Assembly (NCBI GenBank): GCA_004557455.1
Contig: SFDX01000009.1
Coordinates: 7,911-71,910, forward strand
Length of the DNA stretch: 64,000 nt
Source of the DNA: Akkermansia muciniphila
Lineage (GTDB): Bacteria > Verrucomicrobiota > Verrucomicrobiia > Verrucomicrobiales > Akkermansiaceae
Direction of reading: 5' to 3'
Shown piece after piece: positions 26,547-35,661 of this stretch. The notes beneath the pieces are model-generated. The model was given only the letters and a program-made list of their open reading frames with translations. It made no database searches and was not told the DNA's origin. How positions within the stretch are numbered: position 1 is the stretch's first letter; each line of letters opens with the position of its first letter. Both the position numbers and the translations under genes were made by a program.

Positions 26547-26610
26547 TCACCCGTTGCGGCATACCGTCGGAAAGTCTCGCCAAAATGACAAAGTGACCCG
26601 ACCGGGGAGC

Positions 26611-26639
26611 TTGACACGGCCCCCGGGCTGTGCCACAAT
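26611..26639 (+). promoter_or_regulatory. promoter placing +1 on the alpha/beta hydrolase start codon
   Basis: TTGACA at 26611-26616, 17-bp spacer, CACAAT at 26634-26639, exactly 6 nt to ATG 26646. Confidence 0.75.
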
Positions 26640-26645
26640 GGGGGC

Positions 26646-27506
26646 ATGAAGAAACTGTGCTCCATCGTGACGAACCTGCTGCTGACGGTTCCCTTCTCCC
26701 TGCTGTTGCTTGTAACGGCCTTTTGGTTGGTCTGCTCGGCCATGGGCTGCTCCCCCGTCAATCGCTTGGTTTATCCCGGCAGCCTTCACGACATGCCGGA
26801 TGAGGCCTGCGGGCACGAGCAGCAGCACATCACCCTGCCCGCGCCGGACGGCACGCCGTTGGCGGGATGGTTCTTCAACCGGGGCGCGGGCAAGCCGCTT
26901 GTGATGATGTTCGGCGGTAACAATATGAACGTGGGGGCTTTCACGGACATTGCAGCGGCGGACACCGCCCGCTCGTACCTGCTGCTGAATTATCGAGGCT
27001 ACGGCAACAGCAAGGGAACCCCGAATCAGAAGGATATTGTGCAGGATGCCTTGCATGCCCTGAAGCTCAAGCAGGAGGAGCTCGGCAACCCGCCGGTGAT
27101 CATCGTGGGCTACAGCATCGGTACGGGGGTGGCCTGCCAGGTGGCCTCCGCAGGGAGAGATGACCCGGCCAAGCTGATCCTGATCTGTCCCTTCGACTCG
27201 CTCACCTCCGTGGCCACCGGTTTTGTGCCTCTACTGCCGTATCTCCTGCTCTCGGATAGCTACGATTCCGTTGGGGCTGTCTCGCGTCTCTACTGTCCCA
27301 TCAGCATTCTGCGTGCGCAGTTCGATGAGGTGATCGCCCCGAAGCACACGGATCGGCTGATCGAGAGAATCACGAAGTCGAGAATCACGAAGGTGCGTGA
27401 ACAAAATCCGGCCGTCTTCACCTTCCCCGCCGGGCATAACAATATCTTCTCCGCACCGGGCTTCAGCGAAACCCTCCGGCAGCAGATGGAGCTGCGTCCC
27501 CGCTGA
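26646..27506 (+). CDS. alpha/beta hydrolase with an N-terminal membrane anchor
   Basis: A 286-residue serine hydrolase with an N-terminal hydrophobic segment (LLLTVPFSLLLLVTAFWLV), probably a membrane anchor. The catalytic domain shows a GGNN oxyanion region near residue 92, LNYRGYGNSKG, the nucleophile elbow GYSIGTG (Ser157 approximately), and a C-terminal AGHNNIF carrying the catalytic His. The pattern resembles the YqkD/ABHD17-like group. Substrate is unknown. A Cys-rich start (VCSAMGC) could be a lipobox, but the context is weak. It is divergent from grpE. Confidence 0.85.
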   Translation: MKKLCSIVTNLLLTVPFSLLLLVTAFWLVCSAMGCSPVNRLVYPGSLHDMPDEACGHEQQHITLPAPDGTPLAGWFFNRGAGKPLVMMFGGNNMNVGAFTDIAAADTARSYLLLNYRGYGNSKGTPNQKDIVQDALHALKLKQEELGNPPVIIVGYSIGTGVACQVASAGRDDPAKLILICPFDSLTSVATGFVPLLPYLLLSDSYDSVGAVSRLYCPISILRAQFDEVIAPKHTDRLIERITKSRITKVREQNPAVFTFPAGHNNIFSAPGFSETLRQQMELRPR

Positions 27507-27538
27507 GAAGGGTGGGCCGATGCGTCCGCAATTCGGGC

Positions 27539-27567
27539 TTGCAAGCGGGGCGGGCATGCCGTATACT
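27539..27567 (+). promoter_or_regulatory. promoter placing +1 on the hemL start codon
   Basis: TTGCAA at 27539-27544, 17-bp spacer, TATACT at 27562-27567, exactly 6 nt to ATG 27574. Confidence 0.8.
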
Positions 27568-27573
27568 GGGCAC

Positions 27574-28860
27574 ATGCCTATTTCCGATGAGCTGTTTGAG
27601 CGGGCCTGCCGGGTGATACCGGGCGGGGTCAATTCTCCCGTGCGTGCCTTCCGCCGCTTGGGGCGTGCGCCTTTCTTCGTAACAGAAGCCGCCGGGGCCC
27701 ACCTCCGCGATGAGGACGGGCGGGAGTACATCGATTACGTAGGCACTTGGGGTCCTGCCATTCTGGGCCACGCGCCGCAGTGTGTGCTGAAGGCCGTGCA
27801 GGAGGCGGTGCCGCGCGGGCTGGGCTACGGCATCCCGACGCGGGTGGAGGTTGACATGGCGGAGACCATCTACCGCTTTTTCCCGAACATCGAGAAGGTG
27901 CGCATGACCAACAGCGGCACGGAGGCCACCATGAGTGCCGTGCGACTGGCGCGCGGTTTCACCGGGCGCCCCTATATCATCAAGTTCGCGGGCTGTTACC
28001 ACGGCCATGCGGACAGCCTGCTGGTCTGCGCCGGCAGCGGGGCCCTGACCCACGGCGAGCCGGACAGCGCGGGGGTGCCGGCGGAGTATGCCGCGCTGAC
28101 GCTGGTGCTGCCTTACAACGACACCGCCGCCGTGCAGGCTGCCTTTGCAAGCCACCCGGGGCAGATCGCGGGTATCATCGTGGAGCCTTACCCCGGTAAC
28201 GCCGGTTTCTACCTGCCCAAGCCCGGTTTCCTGCAATACCTGCGCGACATCACGGCGCGGGAGGGGGCATTGCTCATCTTCGATGAGGTCATGACCGGGT
28301 TCCGCATCTCGCCTTCCGGGGTGCAGGGGAAGGAGGGGATCTGCCCGGACATCACCACCCTCGGTAAGATCATCGGCGGCGGTCTCCCTGTCGGGGCCTT
28401 CGGCGGGCGGCGGGACATCATGGACTGCGTGTCGCCCCTCGGGCCGGTCTACCAAGCCGGCACCCTCAGCGGCAACCCTGTGGCCATGGCCGCGGGGCTC
28501 GCCCAACTGCGCGAGCTGGAGAGCACGGATGCCTACGCGCGGCTGGAGGCCCTCGGCGCGCGGCTGGAGGAGGGGCTGCGGCGTACCCTACACGACCTGC
28601 ACCTGCCTCTCACCTTCAAGCGCAGCGGGTCCATGTTCTGCCTCTTCTTCACCACGCAGGATGTGGTGGATCTGGATACCGCGCAGACGGGGGATTTCGA
28701 GATGTTCCGCCGTTACTTCCTCGCCATGCTGGAGCAGGGGGTGTATGTGGCACCCTCGCCCTACGAGACCGGGTTCATCTCCACGGCGCACACGGAGGCG
28801 GACATCGATGCCACTGTGGCGGCCATGGATCGTGCCCTGCGCTGTGCCGTCGGTCGCTGA
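27574..28860 (+). CDS. hemL: glutamate-1-semialdehyde 2,1-aminomutase
   Basis: HemL converts glutamate-1-semialdehyde to 5-aminolevulinate with PLP, the last step of the C5 route to tetrapyrroles. The 428-residue product shows IPGGVNSPVRAF at the N-terminus, GYGIPTRVEV, MTNSGTEATMSA, CYHGHADSLL, LIFDEVMTGFR and the PLP-Lys motif TLGKIIGGGLPVGAFGG (Lys near residue 266). Length matches the family. The start at 27574 rather than 27397 is supported by the promoter, whose -10 ends 6 nt upstream. Confidence 0.97.
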   Translation: MPISDELFERACRVIPGGVNSPVRAFRRLGRAPFFVTEAAGAHLRDEDGREYIDYVGTWGPAILGHAPQCVLKAVQEAVPRGLGYGIPTRVEVDMAETIYRFFPNIEKVRMTNSGTEATMSAVRLARGFTGRPYIIKFAGCYHGHADSLLVCAGSGALTHGEPDSAGVPAEYAALTLVLPYNDTAAVQAAFASHPGQIAGIIVEPYPGNAGFYLPKPGFLQYLRDITAREGALLIFDEVMTGFRISPSGVQGKEGICPDITTLGKIIGGGLPVGAFGGRRDIMDCVSPLGPVYQAGTLSGNPVAMAAGLAQLRELESTDAYARLEALGARLEEGLRRTLHDLHLPLTFKRSGSMFCLFFTTQDVVDLDTAQTGDFEMFRRYFLAMLEQGVYVAPSPYETGFISTAHTEADIDATVAAMDRALRCAVGR

Positions 28861-28893
28861 CGCACCACGCGGCGGCAGGTTGCAAATACAGGC

Positions 28894-28921
28894 TTGAAAT
28901 CTGCCGCTGCTCGTGTATAAT
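28894..28921 (+). promoter_or_regulatory. sigma70-type promoter of hisS
   Basis: TTGAAA at 28894-28899, 16-bp spacer, TATAAT at 28916-28921. The leader is about 20 nt. Confidence 0.75.
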
Positions 28922-28947
28922 ACCCCCAACCTCATTTTTCATCATAT

Positions 28948-30237
28948 ATGCCGGACGCACGATTCTCCCCTCTGCCGGGTTTCCGCGACTTTGCGCCGCA
29001 GGAATACGCTTTGCGCACCTACCTCTTCAACACGTGGCGGCGCGTGGCGCATCGCTACGGTTTCGTGGAGTGGGAGGCCCCTACCATTGAGTCCACCGAG
29101 CTTTACCTCAAGAAGTCCGGCGGTGAGCTGCCCACCCAGCTCTTCCGCTTCACGGACCAAGGGGAGCGCGATATCACCGTGCGCCCGGAGCTGACGGCTT
29201 CCCTGGGCCGCATCGCTGCCGCCTACCAGCGGGAGTACACGAAGCCGCTCAAGTGGTTCGAGATCGGTAGCTGCTTCCGCTACGAGAAGCCGCAGAAGGG
29301 CCGCCTCCGCGAGTTCGTGCAGTTCAATGCGGACATCCTCGGCGAGGCCGGGCCGGAGTCGGATGCGGAGCTCATCGCGCTGGCCGTGGATTGCATGCGC
29401 GAGTTCGGGTTCTCGCCGCAGGATTTCGAGGTGCGCATCAGCGACCGCGAGGTGTGGCTGCGCTATGCTGCCGAGCACGGGGTGCCGGAGGAGAAGACGG
29501 GGGATTTCCTGGCCGTCATTGATAAGTTCGAGCGCGACCGTCCCGAGTACTGCCAGGAGAAGCTGGATGCCTTCGGTATGCAGCGCGCGGATTTGGTGGA
29601 GTTTATCGCTAACCCGCCTGCCGGTTGCTCGCCGCGCTATGATGCCGTGCTGGCCGAGCTGACGGCCCGCGGTTTGCAGGATTATGTGAAGCTGGACCTG
29701 TCTGTGGTGCGCGGCTTGGCTTACTACACCGGCTTGGTGTTCGAGATTTTCGACAAGGGGCACACCCTCCGCGCCGTGGCAGGCGGCGGTCGTTACAATG
29801 GTCTGGTGAACACCCTCTCTGCGGGTGCTGTGGATATGCCTGCCACGGGCTTTGCCATGGGCGACGCAGTGATTGCGCACCTCATCGAGTCCTGCCCCGC
29901 TGCCCGCGCCCTGCGCGATGCCGCCACCAAGCCCGATGCCTGCGATGTGGCCCTCATCCTGGCCGCGCCGGAGATGCGCCCCGCCATGCTCTCCCTCGCC
30001 TCCGCCCTCCGCGATGAGGGTATTCGCGTCGACCTCCCGCTCTCGCCCGCCAAGATGGGCAACCAGCTCAAGCGCGCCGAGAAAATCGGGGCCACCTACG
30101 CCGTCGTCATCGGCTCGGAATACCCCTCCCTCAGCGTCAAAACCCTCGCCACCCGCGAATCCGTCACCACAGACATCGAGGGCCTCTCCGCACTCCTCCT
30201 CAACAACGGCGTTGACGACGCCCCGGACGAGGAGTAA
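28948..30237 (+). CDS. hisS: histidyl-tRNA synthetase
   Basis: HisRS is a class II synthetase that charges tRNA-His. The 429-residue protein has motif 2 (SCFRYEKPQKGRLREFVQFNADILG), the histidine-specific loops LDLSVVRGLAYYTGLVFEIFD and AGGGRYNGLV, and a C-terminal anticodon-binding domain (VALILAAPEMRP to the end). Start ATG 28948 follows a short leader. A possible terminator lies at 30260-30290. Confidence 0.97.
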   Translation: MPDARFSPLPGFRDFAPQEYALRTYLFNTWRRVAHRYGFVEWEAPTIESTELYLKKSGGELPTQLFRFTDQGERDITVRPELTASLGRIAAAYQREYTKPLKWFEIGSCFRYEKPQKGRLREFVQFNADILGEAGPESDAELIALAVDCMREFGFSPQDFEVRISDREVWLRYAAEHGVPEEKTGDFLAVIDKFERDRPEYCQEKLDAFGMQRADLVEFIANPPAGCSPRYDAVLAELTARGLQDYVKLDLSVVRGLAYYTGLVFEIFDKGHTLRAVAGGGRYNGLVNTLSAGAVDMPATGFAMGDAVIAHLIESCPAARALRDAATKPDACDVALILAAPEMRPAMLSLASALRDEGIRVDLPLSPAKMGNQLKRAEKIGATYAVVIGSEYPSLSVKTLATRESVTTDIEGLSALLLNNGVDDAPDEE

Positions 30238-30259
30238 ACACCCCACTTCTCACCCATGC

Positions 30260-30300
30260 GGCGCGCCCCGGCCACCCCGCCCGGCGCGCCTCATCCCTTT
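30260..30300 (+). terminator. possible terminator after hisS
   Basis: Two copies of the self-complementary ggcgcgcc (30260-30267, 30283-30290) can pair; CATCCCTTTT follows. The rest of the 301-bp gap to the next gene (to 30538) has no gene or promoter I can support. Confidence 0.45.
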
Positions 30301-30538
30301 TGCCCGAAAAGGGAAGGGGGCCCACAAATGGGTAGCTACGGGTTGTCTCAGAATTGCATGGTTGTCAACCGGATACAATCGCACCCCGCCCACCCCTCGC
30401 CGTAGCAATTCCCGGTCAACCACACAGGCATGGCTTCGCTTTCCGTGTAAATATATGCGATCCGTGGACTAATTCACAACGCACCCATCAACCTCGCGCA
30501 TCGGACTTGGGAGAGCTTGGGTGAGCATGCGTAAGACC

Positions 30539-33313
30539 TTATGGCTTTACCCCCAAACGCCGGAGTGATTCCTTGGCATACTTATTCCCCTGTTTTGCAG
30601 CCTTTCGATACCACTTGATGGCCTCAGATCTGTTCTTAGGAACGCCCCGACCTGCATAGTACATGTCGCCGAGGTTATCCTGAGCGTCGGCATGACCCTG
30701 CTCAGCGGCCTTCCGATACCAAGCAACGGCCTGCGCGTCGTCTTTTGGAACGCCCCGACCGTCTTGGTACATCCAGCCAAGGTTATTCTGCGCTGCGGCA
30801 AATCCCTGCTCGGCGGCCTTCCTGAACCAAGCAACGGCCTGCGCATCGTCCTGCGCAACGCCCCGACCTTCTTTGTACATCCAGCCAAGGCAAGTCTGCG
30901 CGACGGCCAATCCCTGCTCAGCGGCCTTCCTGAACCAAGCAACGGCCTGCGCGTCGTCCTGCGCTACGCCCCGACCTTTCGCGTACATCCCGCCAAGGTT
31001 ATTCTGAGCTTTGGCAAATCCCTGCTCGGCGGCCTTCCGATACCATGCAACGGCCTGCGCATCGTCCTGCGCTACGCCCCGACCTTTCGCGTACATCACG
31101 CCAAGGTTATTCTGAGCTTTGGCAAATCCCTGCTCGGCGGCCTTCCGATACCATGCAACGGCCTGCGCGTCGTCCTGTGCTACGCCCCGACCTTCTCGGT
31201 ACATCAAGCCAAGCCAATTCTGCGCTGATGCAAATCCCTGCTCGGCGGCCTTCCGATACCAAGCAACGGCCTGCGCATCGTCCTGCGCAGCGCCCCGACC
31301 TTCTTGGTACATCCAGCCAAGGTTATTCTGAGCGTCGGCATGTCCTTGCTCGGCGGCCTTCCGATACCAAGCAACGGCCTGCGCGTCGTCCTGTGCTACG
31401 CCCCGACCTTCTTGGTACATCCAGCCGAGGTTATTCTGTGCTGCGGCAAATTCCTGCTCGGCGGCCTTCCGATACCAAGCAACGGCCTGCGCATCGTCCT
31501 GCGCAACGCCCCGACCTTCTTTGTACATCCAGCCAAGGTTATTCTGAGCGTCGGCATGTCCTTGCTCGGCGGCTTTCCTGAACCAAGCAACGGCCTGCGC
31601 GTCGTCCTGTGCTACGCCCCGACCTTCTTGGTACATCCAGCCAAGGCTATTCTGCGCTTCGGCAAGTCCTTGCTCAGCGGCTTTCCTGAACCAAGCAACG
31701 GCCTGCGCATCGTCCTGTGCTACGCCCCGACCTTCTTGGTACATGTCGCCAAGGCTATTCTGCGCTTCGGCAAGTCCTTGCTCAGCGGCTTTTCTGTACC
31801 AAGCAACGGCCTGCGCGTCGTCCTGTGCTACGCCCCGGCCTTCTTGGTACATCACGCCAAGGCCGAACTGCGCGGCGGCTTTCCTGAACCAAGCAACGGC
31901 CTGCGCGTCGTCCTGCGCTACGCCCCGGCCTTTCGCGTACATCCATCCAAGGTTATTCTGAGCGTCGGCATTACCTTGCTCGGCGGCCTTCCTGAACCAA
32001 GCAACCGCCTGTGCGTCATCTTTCGTAACACCTCGGCCTTCTCGGTACATCACGCCGAGCTTGTTCTGTTCATCAGCGTGTCCGCATTCGGCAGCTCTTC
32101 TGTACCAGTCTGCAGCTTTTGCGGTATTCTGCGTAAAATACCTTCCATCTCGATACATGTCACCCACCTGATTCTGCAGGCTGCCGTTCAGCAGATATGC
32201 GCAGCATACGGACAAGGCAACAAGGCCACCGAAGAGGAGAGATATCAGCACTGTTTTCCCTTTTCGCGAGATACCCTTCAGGGTGTCCTTCATCGGCTCT
32301 TTCCCTTGTCTTTCAGGAGCCGCGAAAGAGATTACAGAATTGCCATCATGTTGCTGCCCGGGCGTGGGCTCTGATTCGGTTAGCAACTCCATCCATTCCC
32401 GGGCCGACTGCCAACGGTTGCACACCTTGAGGGCTAGGGCTCTATCGATGCTTTCACGGAGTCGACGCGAGTAATTTTTGAGTAAATCCGGGTTGTCGGA
32501 CAGTCGAGGCTGGGAGTCTTCCTCTACACGGTCCAGACAGCGCACAGGGGGCTTCCCGGTAATGAGCTTGTACATCGTGCCGCCCAGTGCATAGAGATCC
32601 GTCCACGGACCGACATTGCCGTGGGTTCTCATCTGTTCGAGGGGAGTATAGCCCGGGGATTCAACAACGGTCTGCGAGTGCTGGCTAAGGGGGCGGGCCG
32701 TGCCGAAGTCGATGAGGACAGGTTCATTCTCATCATCCAAGAGGATATTGGCCGGCTTGATATCGCGGTGCAGTATCTCCTTCGAGTGCAGATAACTCAA
32801 GGCACTCAACAGGGATTTAAGCAGGGGGAGCAGCTTTTCCTCCGTAAATGAATCGTCCTTCTGTAACATCTTATCCAAGGATCTCACGCCCACATAGGGC
32901 ATCACGAAGTAGGCCGTCCCCAAGGCCTCAAACACCCGCATGACGCGCACAATATGGCGATGGTTGAGCTTGGAAAGTGTGCGAGCCCCTTGAATAAAGC
33001 GCTCTTTGGCCCAATCGAAGTCATCAGAGGATTTCGAGAGAGAATACACTCGATGACTTTCCGAACTTCTGCCTGCAAAAGTAACGGGCATGTTTTCCTT
33101 GAGTACGACCTCAGTATCCAGAGAAGAATCGTAGGCGAGGTAGGTAATGCCGAATTCTCCCTGTCCGATGACGCGTCGAATGGTGTAGTTACCCAGCTCG
33201 AATCCCTCGGGCAAGGCGATACCATGGTTTTCTTCTTTATCCTGCGGCATATCCGTAAAATGTCTGATGTTTGAATGAAATACCTCTTTGTGAACGTGCA
33301 TGAGACCGAGCAC
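30539..33313 (-). CDS. Ser/Thr protein kinase with transmembrane segment and 15 Sel1 repeats
   Basis: The 924-residue protein joins an N-terminal Hanks-type kinase (about residues 40-300: glycine loop GQGEFGITYLA, Lys in VVLKEN, HRDIKPAN, DFGTA, PGYTPLEQ) to a membrane segment (about 355-380, TVLISLLFGGLVALSVCCAYL) and 15 Sel1 repeats of 36 residues (motif LGxMYxxGRGVAQDDAQAVAW) that fill the rest, probably facing outside. Repeat 4 is shortened by 6 residues (18 bp). Sel1 arrays bind proteins, so the kinase may sense an extracytoplasmic ligand. A GTG at 33313 fits the promoter (8 nt from -10); ATG 33301 or 33250 are alternatives. Confidence 0.9.
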   Translation of the reverse strand: MLGLMHVHKEVFHSNIRHFTDMPQDKEENHGIALPEGFELGNYTIRRVIGQGEFGITYLAYDSSLDTEVVLKENMPVTFAGRSSESHRVYSLSKSSDDFDWAKERFIQGARTLSKLNHRHIVRVMRVFEALGTAYFVMPYVGVRSLDKMLQKDDSFTEEKLLPLLKSLLSALSYLHSKEILHRDIKPANILLDDENEPVLIDFGTARPLSQHSQTVVESPGYTPLEQMRTHGNVGPWTDLYALGGTMYKLITGKPPVRCLDRVEEDSQPRLSDNPDLLKNYSRRLRESIDRALALKVCNRWQSAREWMELLTESEPTPGQQHDGNSVISFAAPERQGKEPMKDTLKGISRKGKTVLISLLFGGLVALSVCCAYLLNGSLQNQVGDMYRDGRYFTQNTAKAADWYRRAAECGHADEQNKLGVMYREGRGVTKDDAQAVAWFRKAAEQGNADAQNNLGWMYAKGRGVAQDDAQAVAWFRKAAAQFGLGVMYQEGRGVAQDDAQAVAWYRKAAEQGLAEAQNSLGDMYQEGRGVAQDDAQAVAWFRKAAEQGLAEAQNSLGWMYQEGRGVAQDDAQAVAWFRKAAEQGHADAQNNLGWMYKEGRGVAQDDAQAVAWYRKAAEQEFAAAQNNLGWMYQEGRGVAQDDAQAVAWYRKAAEQGHADAQNNLGWMYQEGRGAAQDDAQAVAWYRKAAEQGFASAQNWLGLMYREGRGVAQDDAQAVAWYRKAAEQGFAKAQNNLGVMYAKGRGVAQDDAQAVAWYRKAAEQGFAKAQNNLGGMYAKGRGVAQDDAQAVAWFRKAAEQGLAVAQTCLGWMYKEGRGVAQDDAQAVAWFRKAAEQGFAAAQNNLGWMYQDGRGVPKDDAQAVAWYRKAAEQGHADAQDNLGDMYYAGRGVPKNRSEAIKWYRKAAKQGNKYAKESLRRLGVKP
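30560..32180 (-). repeat. array of 15 near-identical 108-bp Sel1 repeat units
   Basis: A 108-bp unit (36 codons) recurs across this region with high DNA identity, and neighbouring units carry the same residue variants (EQGFA, EQGHADA). One unit is shortened by 18 bp. This is the signature of repeat turnover by recombination or slippage inside a coding sequence; it is not a CRISPR. Confidence 0.95.
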
Positions 33314-33321
33314 CCATCCCT

Positions 33322-33350
33322 ATGCTATCACGGCGTACAGATGAATTCAA
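33322..33350 (-). promoter_or_regulatory. sigma70-type promoter of the Sel1-repeat kinase gene
   Basis: Minus strand: TTGAAT (33350-33345), 17-bp spacer, TAGCAT (33327-33322). The GTG at 33313 is 8 nt away. Confidence 0.6.
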
Positions 33351-33446
33351 GCACAAAGATGGGGCTGAAAACGGTGATACACCCAGTGACTGACTCAATC
33401 AAGGCTGTTCATCTAGGATGTCTTGAAAATTGATACCTCCATAGTA

Positions 33447-33485
33447 CAGAAAAGCGGCCCGACCTGTAGAAGGAGGGGCCGCTTG
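33447..33485 (-). terminator. terminator after the transketolase gene
   Basis: Minus strand: aagcggccc pairs perfectly with gggccgctt (9 bp), then TTCTG. Confidence 0.8.
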
Positions 33486-33504
33486 AAAGGAATAGAGATG
33501 GGCG

Positions 33505-35514
33505 TCAGATGCTGCGGGTGGCGTTGATGAGGTTATCAACGTTCATACCGAGGTCGCTGAGGACGCGGGCGCCGGGGGCAGAGAAGCCGAAGTCGTCGAT
33601 GGAAACGATGGCACCCTGCGGGCCGACGTAGCGATACCAGAGGTCGCTCTTGCCGGCCTCGATGGCCACGCGGCGTTGGCAGGAGGAGGGGAGCACCTCC
33701 TCGCGGTATTCGGCGGGCTGGTTGTTGAAGCGCCACATGGAGGGCATGGAAACCACGCGCACGTCGTCGCCCAGGAAGTTGGCGGCCTGCAGAGCTAGGA
33801 TAAGCTCCGAGCCGGAGGCGATGATGATGCGGGAGGGCTGCTCCGTCTTCTCGCGGCGGGCAATGTAGGCACCCTTGAGCGTGCCGTTTCGGCGCTGCTC
33901 CGCCGTCAGCTCCGGCGTGACCGAGGTGAGGCTGGGCACGTTCTGGCGCGTCAGGATGAGGGCGGTCGGCCCGTTGCGGCGCTCCATGGCGCACATCCAA
34001 GCACCTGCCGTCTCCTCCTCGTCCGCAGGGCGCACCACATCCAGATTCGGGATGATACGCAGGCCGGTCACCGTCTCCACCGGCTGGTGGGTGGGCCCGT
34101 CCTCGCCGACGGCCACGGAATCGTGCGTCAGCACATAGGTAACAGGCAGATGCGCCAAGGCCGCCACGCGAATGGCCGCGCGCATGTAGTCCACGAACAC
34201 GCAGAACGTGCCGGCAGACACACGGAAGAGGCCATCGTAGGCGATTCCGTTGCAGATAGCTGCCATGGCGTGCTCGCGGATGCCGAACCAGAAGTTGCGG
34301 CCCTTGTAGTTATCCGCGGAGAAATCCCCGCCGTTGTTCAGGTAATTCTTGTTGGACGAGAAGAGATCCGCACTCGTGGAGAGGAAGCCCGCATAGGCAT
34401 CCGCAATGGCGTTCTCCGCCACGGAACCGGAAGCACGGGTCGCCAGCTTGGTACCCTCCGCAAAGGGCGGGATGAGCGCACTGCACACCTCCGGAGCCAC
34501 GCCGTCCGCAGCCAAGGCCACACCGCCGTCCAGCTCCGCTGCCTTCTCCGGGTACGCCCGGCGCCAGTCCTCGTACACCGCCAGCCACTCGGCGTAGCTC
34601 GCCTCGCGCTCCGCCTTGAGCCCCGCCATGTAGGCGCGCACCTCGTCGGACACATAGTAACGGGTATCCGTGGGAAGCCCCCAGTTGGCATGAGCCTCCG
34701 CCCACGCCTTGGCGCCGCCCTCACCGTGCCCCTTAGTGGTACCCTCCACCCCGGGCACGCCCTTGGCGATCACCGTCTTGGCGATGACAATCTTGGGACG
34801 GCCGTTCTTCTCCAAGCGGCACACGCTCAGAACGTCGCTCACCTGCTCCAAGTCATTGCCGTCGATGGTGAAGGCATCCCAGCCCTGGGCCGTGAAGCAA
34901 GCCGCGATGTCGTCTATCTGAGTCACCTCGATGGGAGCATCCAGCGTAATGCCGTTTGCATCGTAAATCAGCACCAGGTTATCCAGCTTGAGGGTACCGG
35001 CAATGGCCGCAGCCTCGCGGGAGATACCCTCCTCGATACAGCCGTCGCCGGCTAGGCAGTAGATGGTCTGATTAAAGATTTCGTGCTCCGGCGTATTGAA
35101 GCGCGCCGCAGCATGCTTGGCAGAAATAGCAAAACCGACTGCATTGGCAATCCCCTGCCCCAGCGGTCCCGTGGTGCACTCCACACCGATGGCGGGGTTG
35201 AACTCCGGGTGACCGGGAGTCTTGGAGCCCTTGCTGCGGAAGGCCTTGAGGTCATCCATGCTGAGGGGGAAGCCAGCCAGATGCAGCCAAGCATACAAGA
35301 ACATGGAACCATGGCCGCCGGACAGAATAAATCGGTCGCGGTTCAGCCAGCGGGGCTCGGAGGGGTTCACCTTCAGCATGTCGCCGTACAACACAGCACC
35401 GATCTCTGAACAACCAACAGGCAGACCCATGTGGCCGGAGGCCTTATCGAAGATGGCATCGATGGCCAAGCCGCGCGCTTCATTGGCTGCCTTTTGTAAA
35501 ATTTCCACGTTCAT
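33505..35514 (-). CDS. tkt: transketolase
   Basis: Transketolase moves two-carbon units between sugar phosphates with ThDP in the pentose phosphate pathway. The 669-residue product has the N-terminal ThDP/Mg motif GDGCIEEGISREAAAIAG...NLVLIYDANGI, SGGHGSMFLYAWLH, the middle-domain AGTFCVFVDYMRAAIR and TYVLTHDSVAVGEDGPTHQPVE, and a C-terminal domain (ASGSELILALQAA). Length fits the family. Start ATG 35514 is 8 nt behind the -10. Confidence 0.97.
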   Translation of the reverse strand: MNVEILQKAANEARGLAIDAIFDKASGHMGLPVGCSEIGAVLYGDMLKVNPSEPRWLNRDRFILSGGHGSMFLYAWLHLAGFPLSMDDLKAFRSKGSKTPGHPEFNPAIGVECTTGPLGQGIANAVGFAISAKHAAARFNTPEHEIFNQTIYCLAGDGCIEEGISREAAAIAGTLKLDNLVLIYDANGITLDAPIEVTQIDDIAACFTAQGWDAFTIDGNDLEQVSDVLSVCRLEKNGRPKIVIAKTVIAKGVPGVEGTTKGHGEGGAKAWAEAHANWGLPTDTRYYVSDEVRAYMAGLKAEREASYAEWLAVYEDWRRAYPEKAAELDGGVALAADGVAPEVCSALIPPFAEGTKLATRASGSVAENAIADAYAGFLSTSADLFSSNKNYLNNGGDFSADNYKGRNFWFGIREHAMAAICNGIAYDGLFRVSAGTFCVFVDYMRAAIRVAALAHLPVTYVLTHDSVAVGEDGPTHQPVETVTGLRIIPNLDVVRPADEEETAGAWMCAMERRNGPTALILTRQNVPSLTSVTPELTAEQRRNGTLKGAYIARREKTEQPSRIIIASGSELILALQAANFLGDDVRVVSMPSMWRFNNQPAEYREEVLPSSCQRRVAIEAGKSDLWYRYVGPQGAIVSIDDFGFSAPGARVLSDLGMNVDNLINATRSI

Positions 35515-35522
35515 GCGCGCCT

Positions 35523-35551
35523 ATTCTACTCCTTTTTCCCCCGCTTGTAAA
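35523..35551 (-). promoter_or_regulatory. sigma70-type promoter of the transketolase gene
   Basis: Minus strand: TTTACA (35551-35546), 17-bp spacer, TAGAAT (35528-35523), 8 nt to ATG. Confidence 0.7.
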
Positions 35552-35607
35552 GAATAAACATCTGCCCGATGCGGGCTTTCTTGCGCCGCCCCCACCCGCA
35601 GGGGATG

Positions 35608-35637
35608 AAAAAGCCGCCGGGGGGCACCCCCGACGGC
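35608..35637 (-). terminator. terminator after the secreted glycosidase gene
   Basis: Minus strand: gccgtcggggg pairs with cccccggcggc across a 3-nt loop; TTTTTC follows. Confidence 0.85.
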
Positions 35638-35661
35638 CTGAGAATCGACTGTTTCCCGCGC

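Noticed and set aside
26520..26650. CIRCE/HrcA operator for grpE-dnaJ.
   Set aside because: No TTAGCACTC-type inverted repeat is present at the promoter.
30560..32180. CRISPR-like regular repeats.
   Set aside because: The 108-bp period is in frame and encodes Sel1 motifs; there are no unique spacers.
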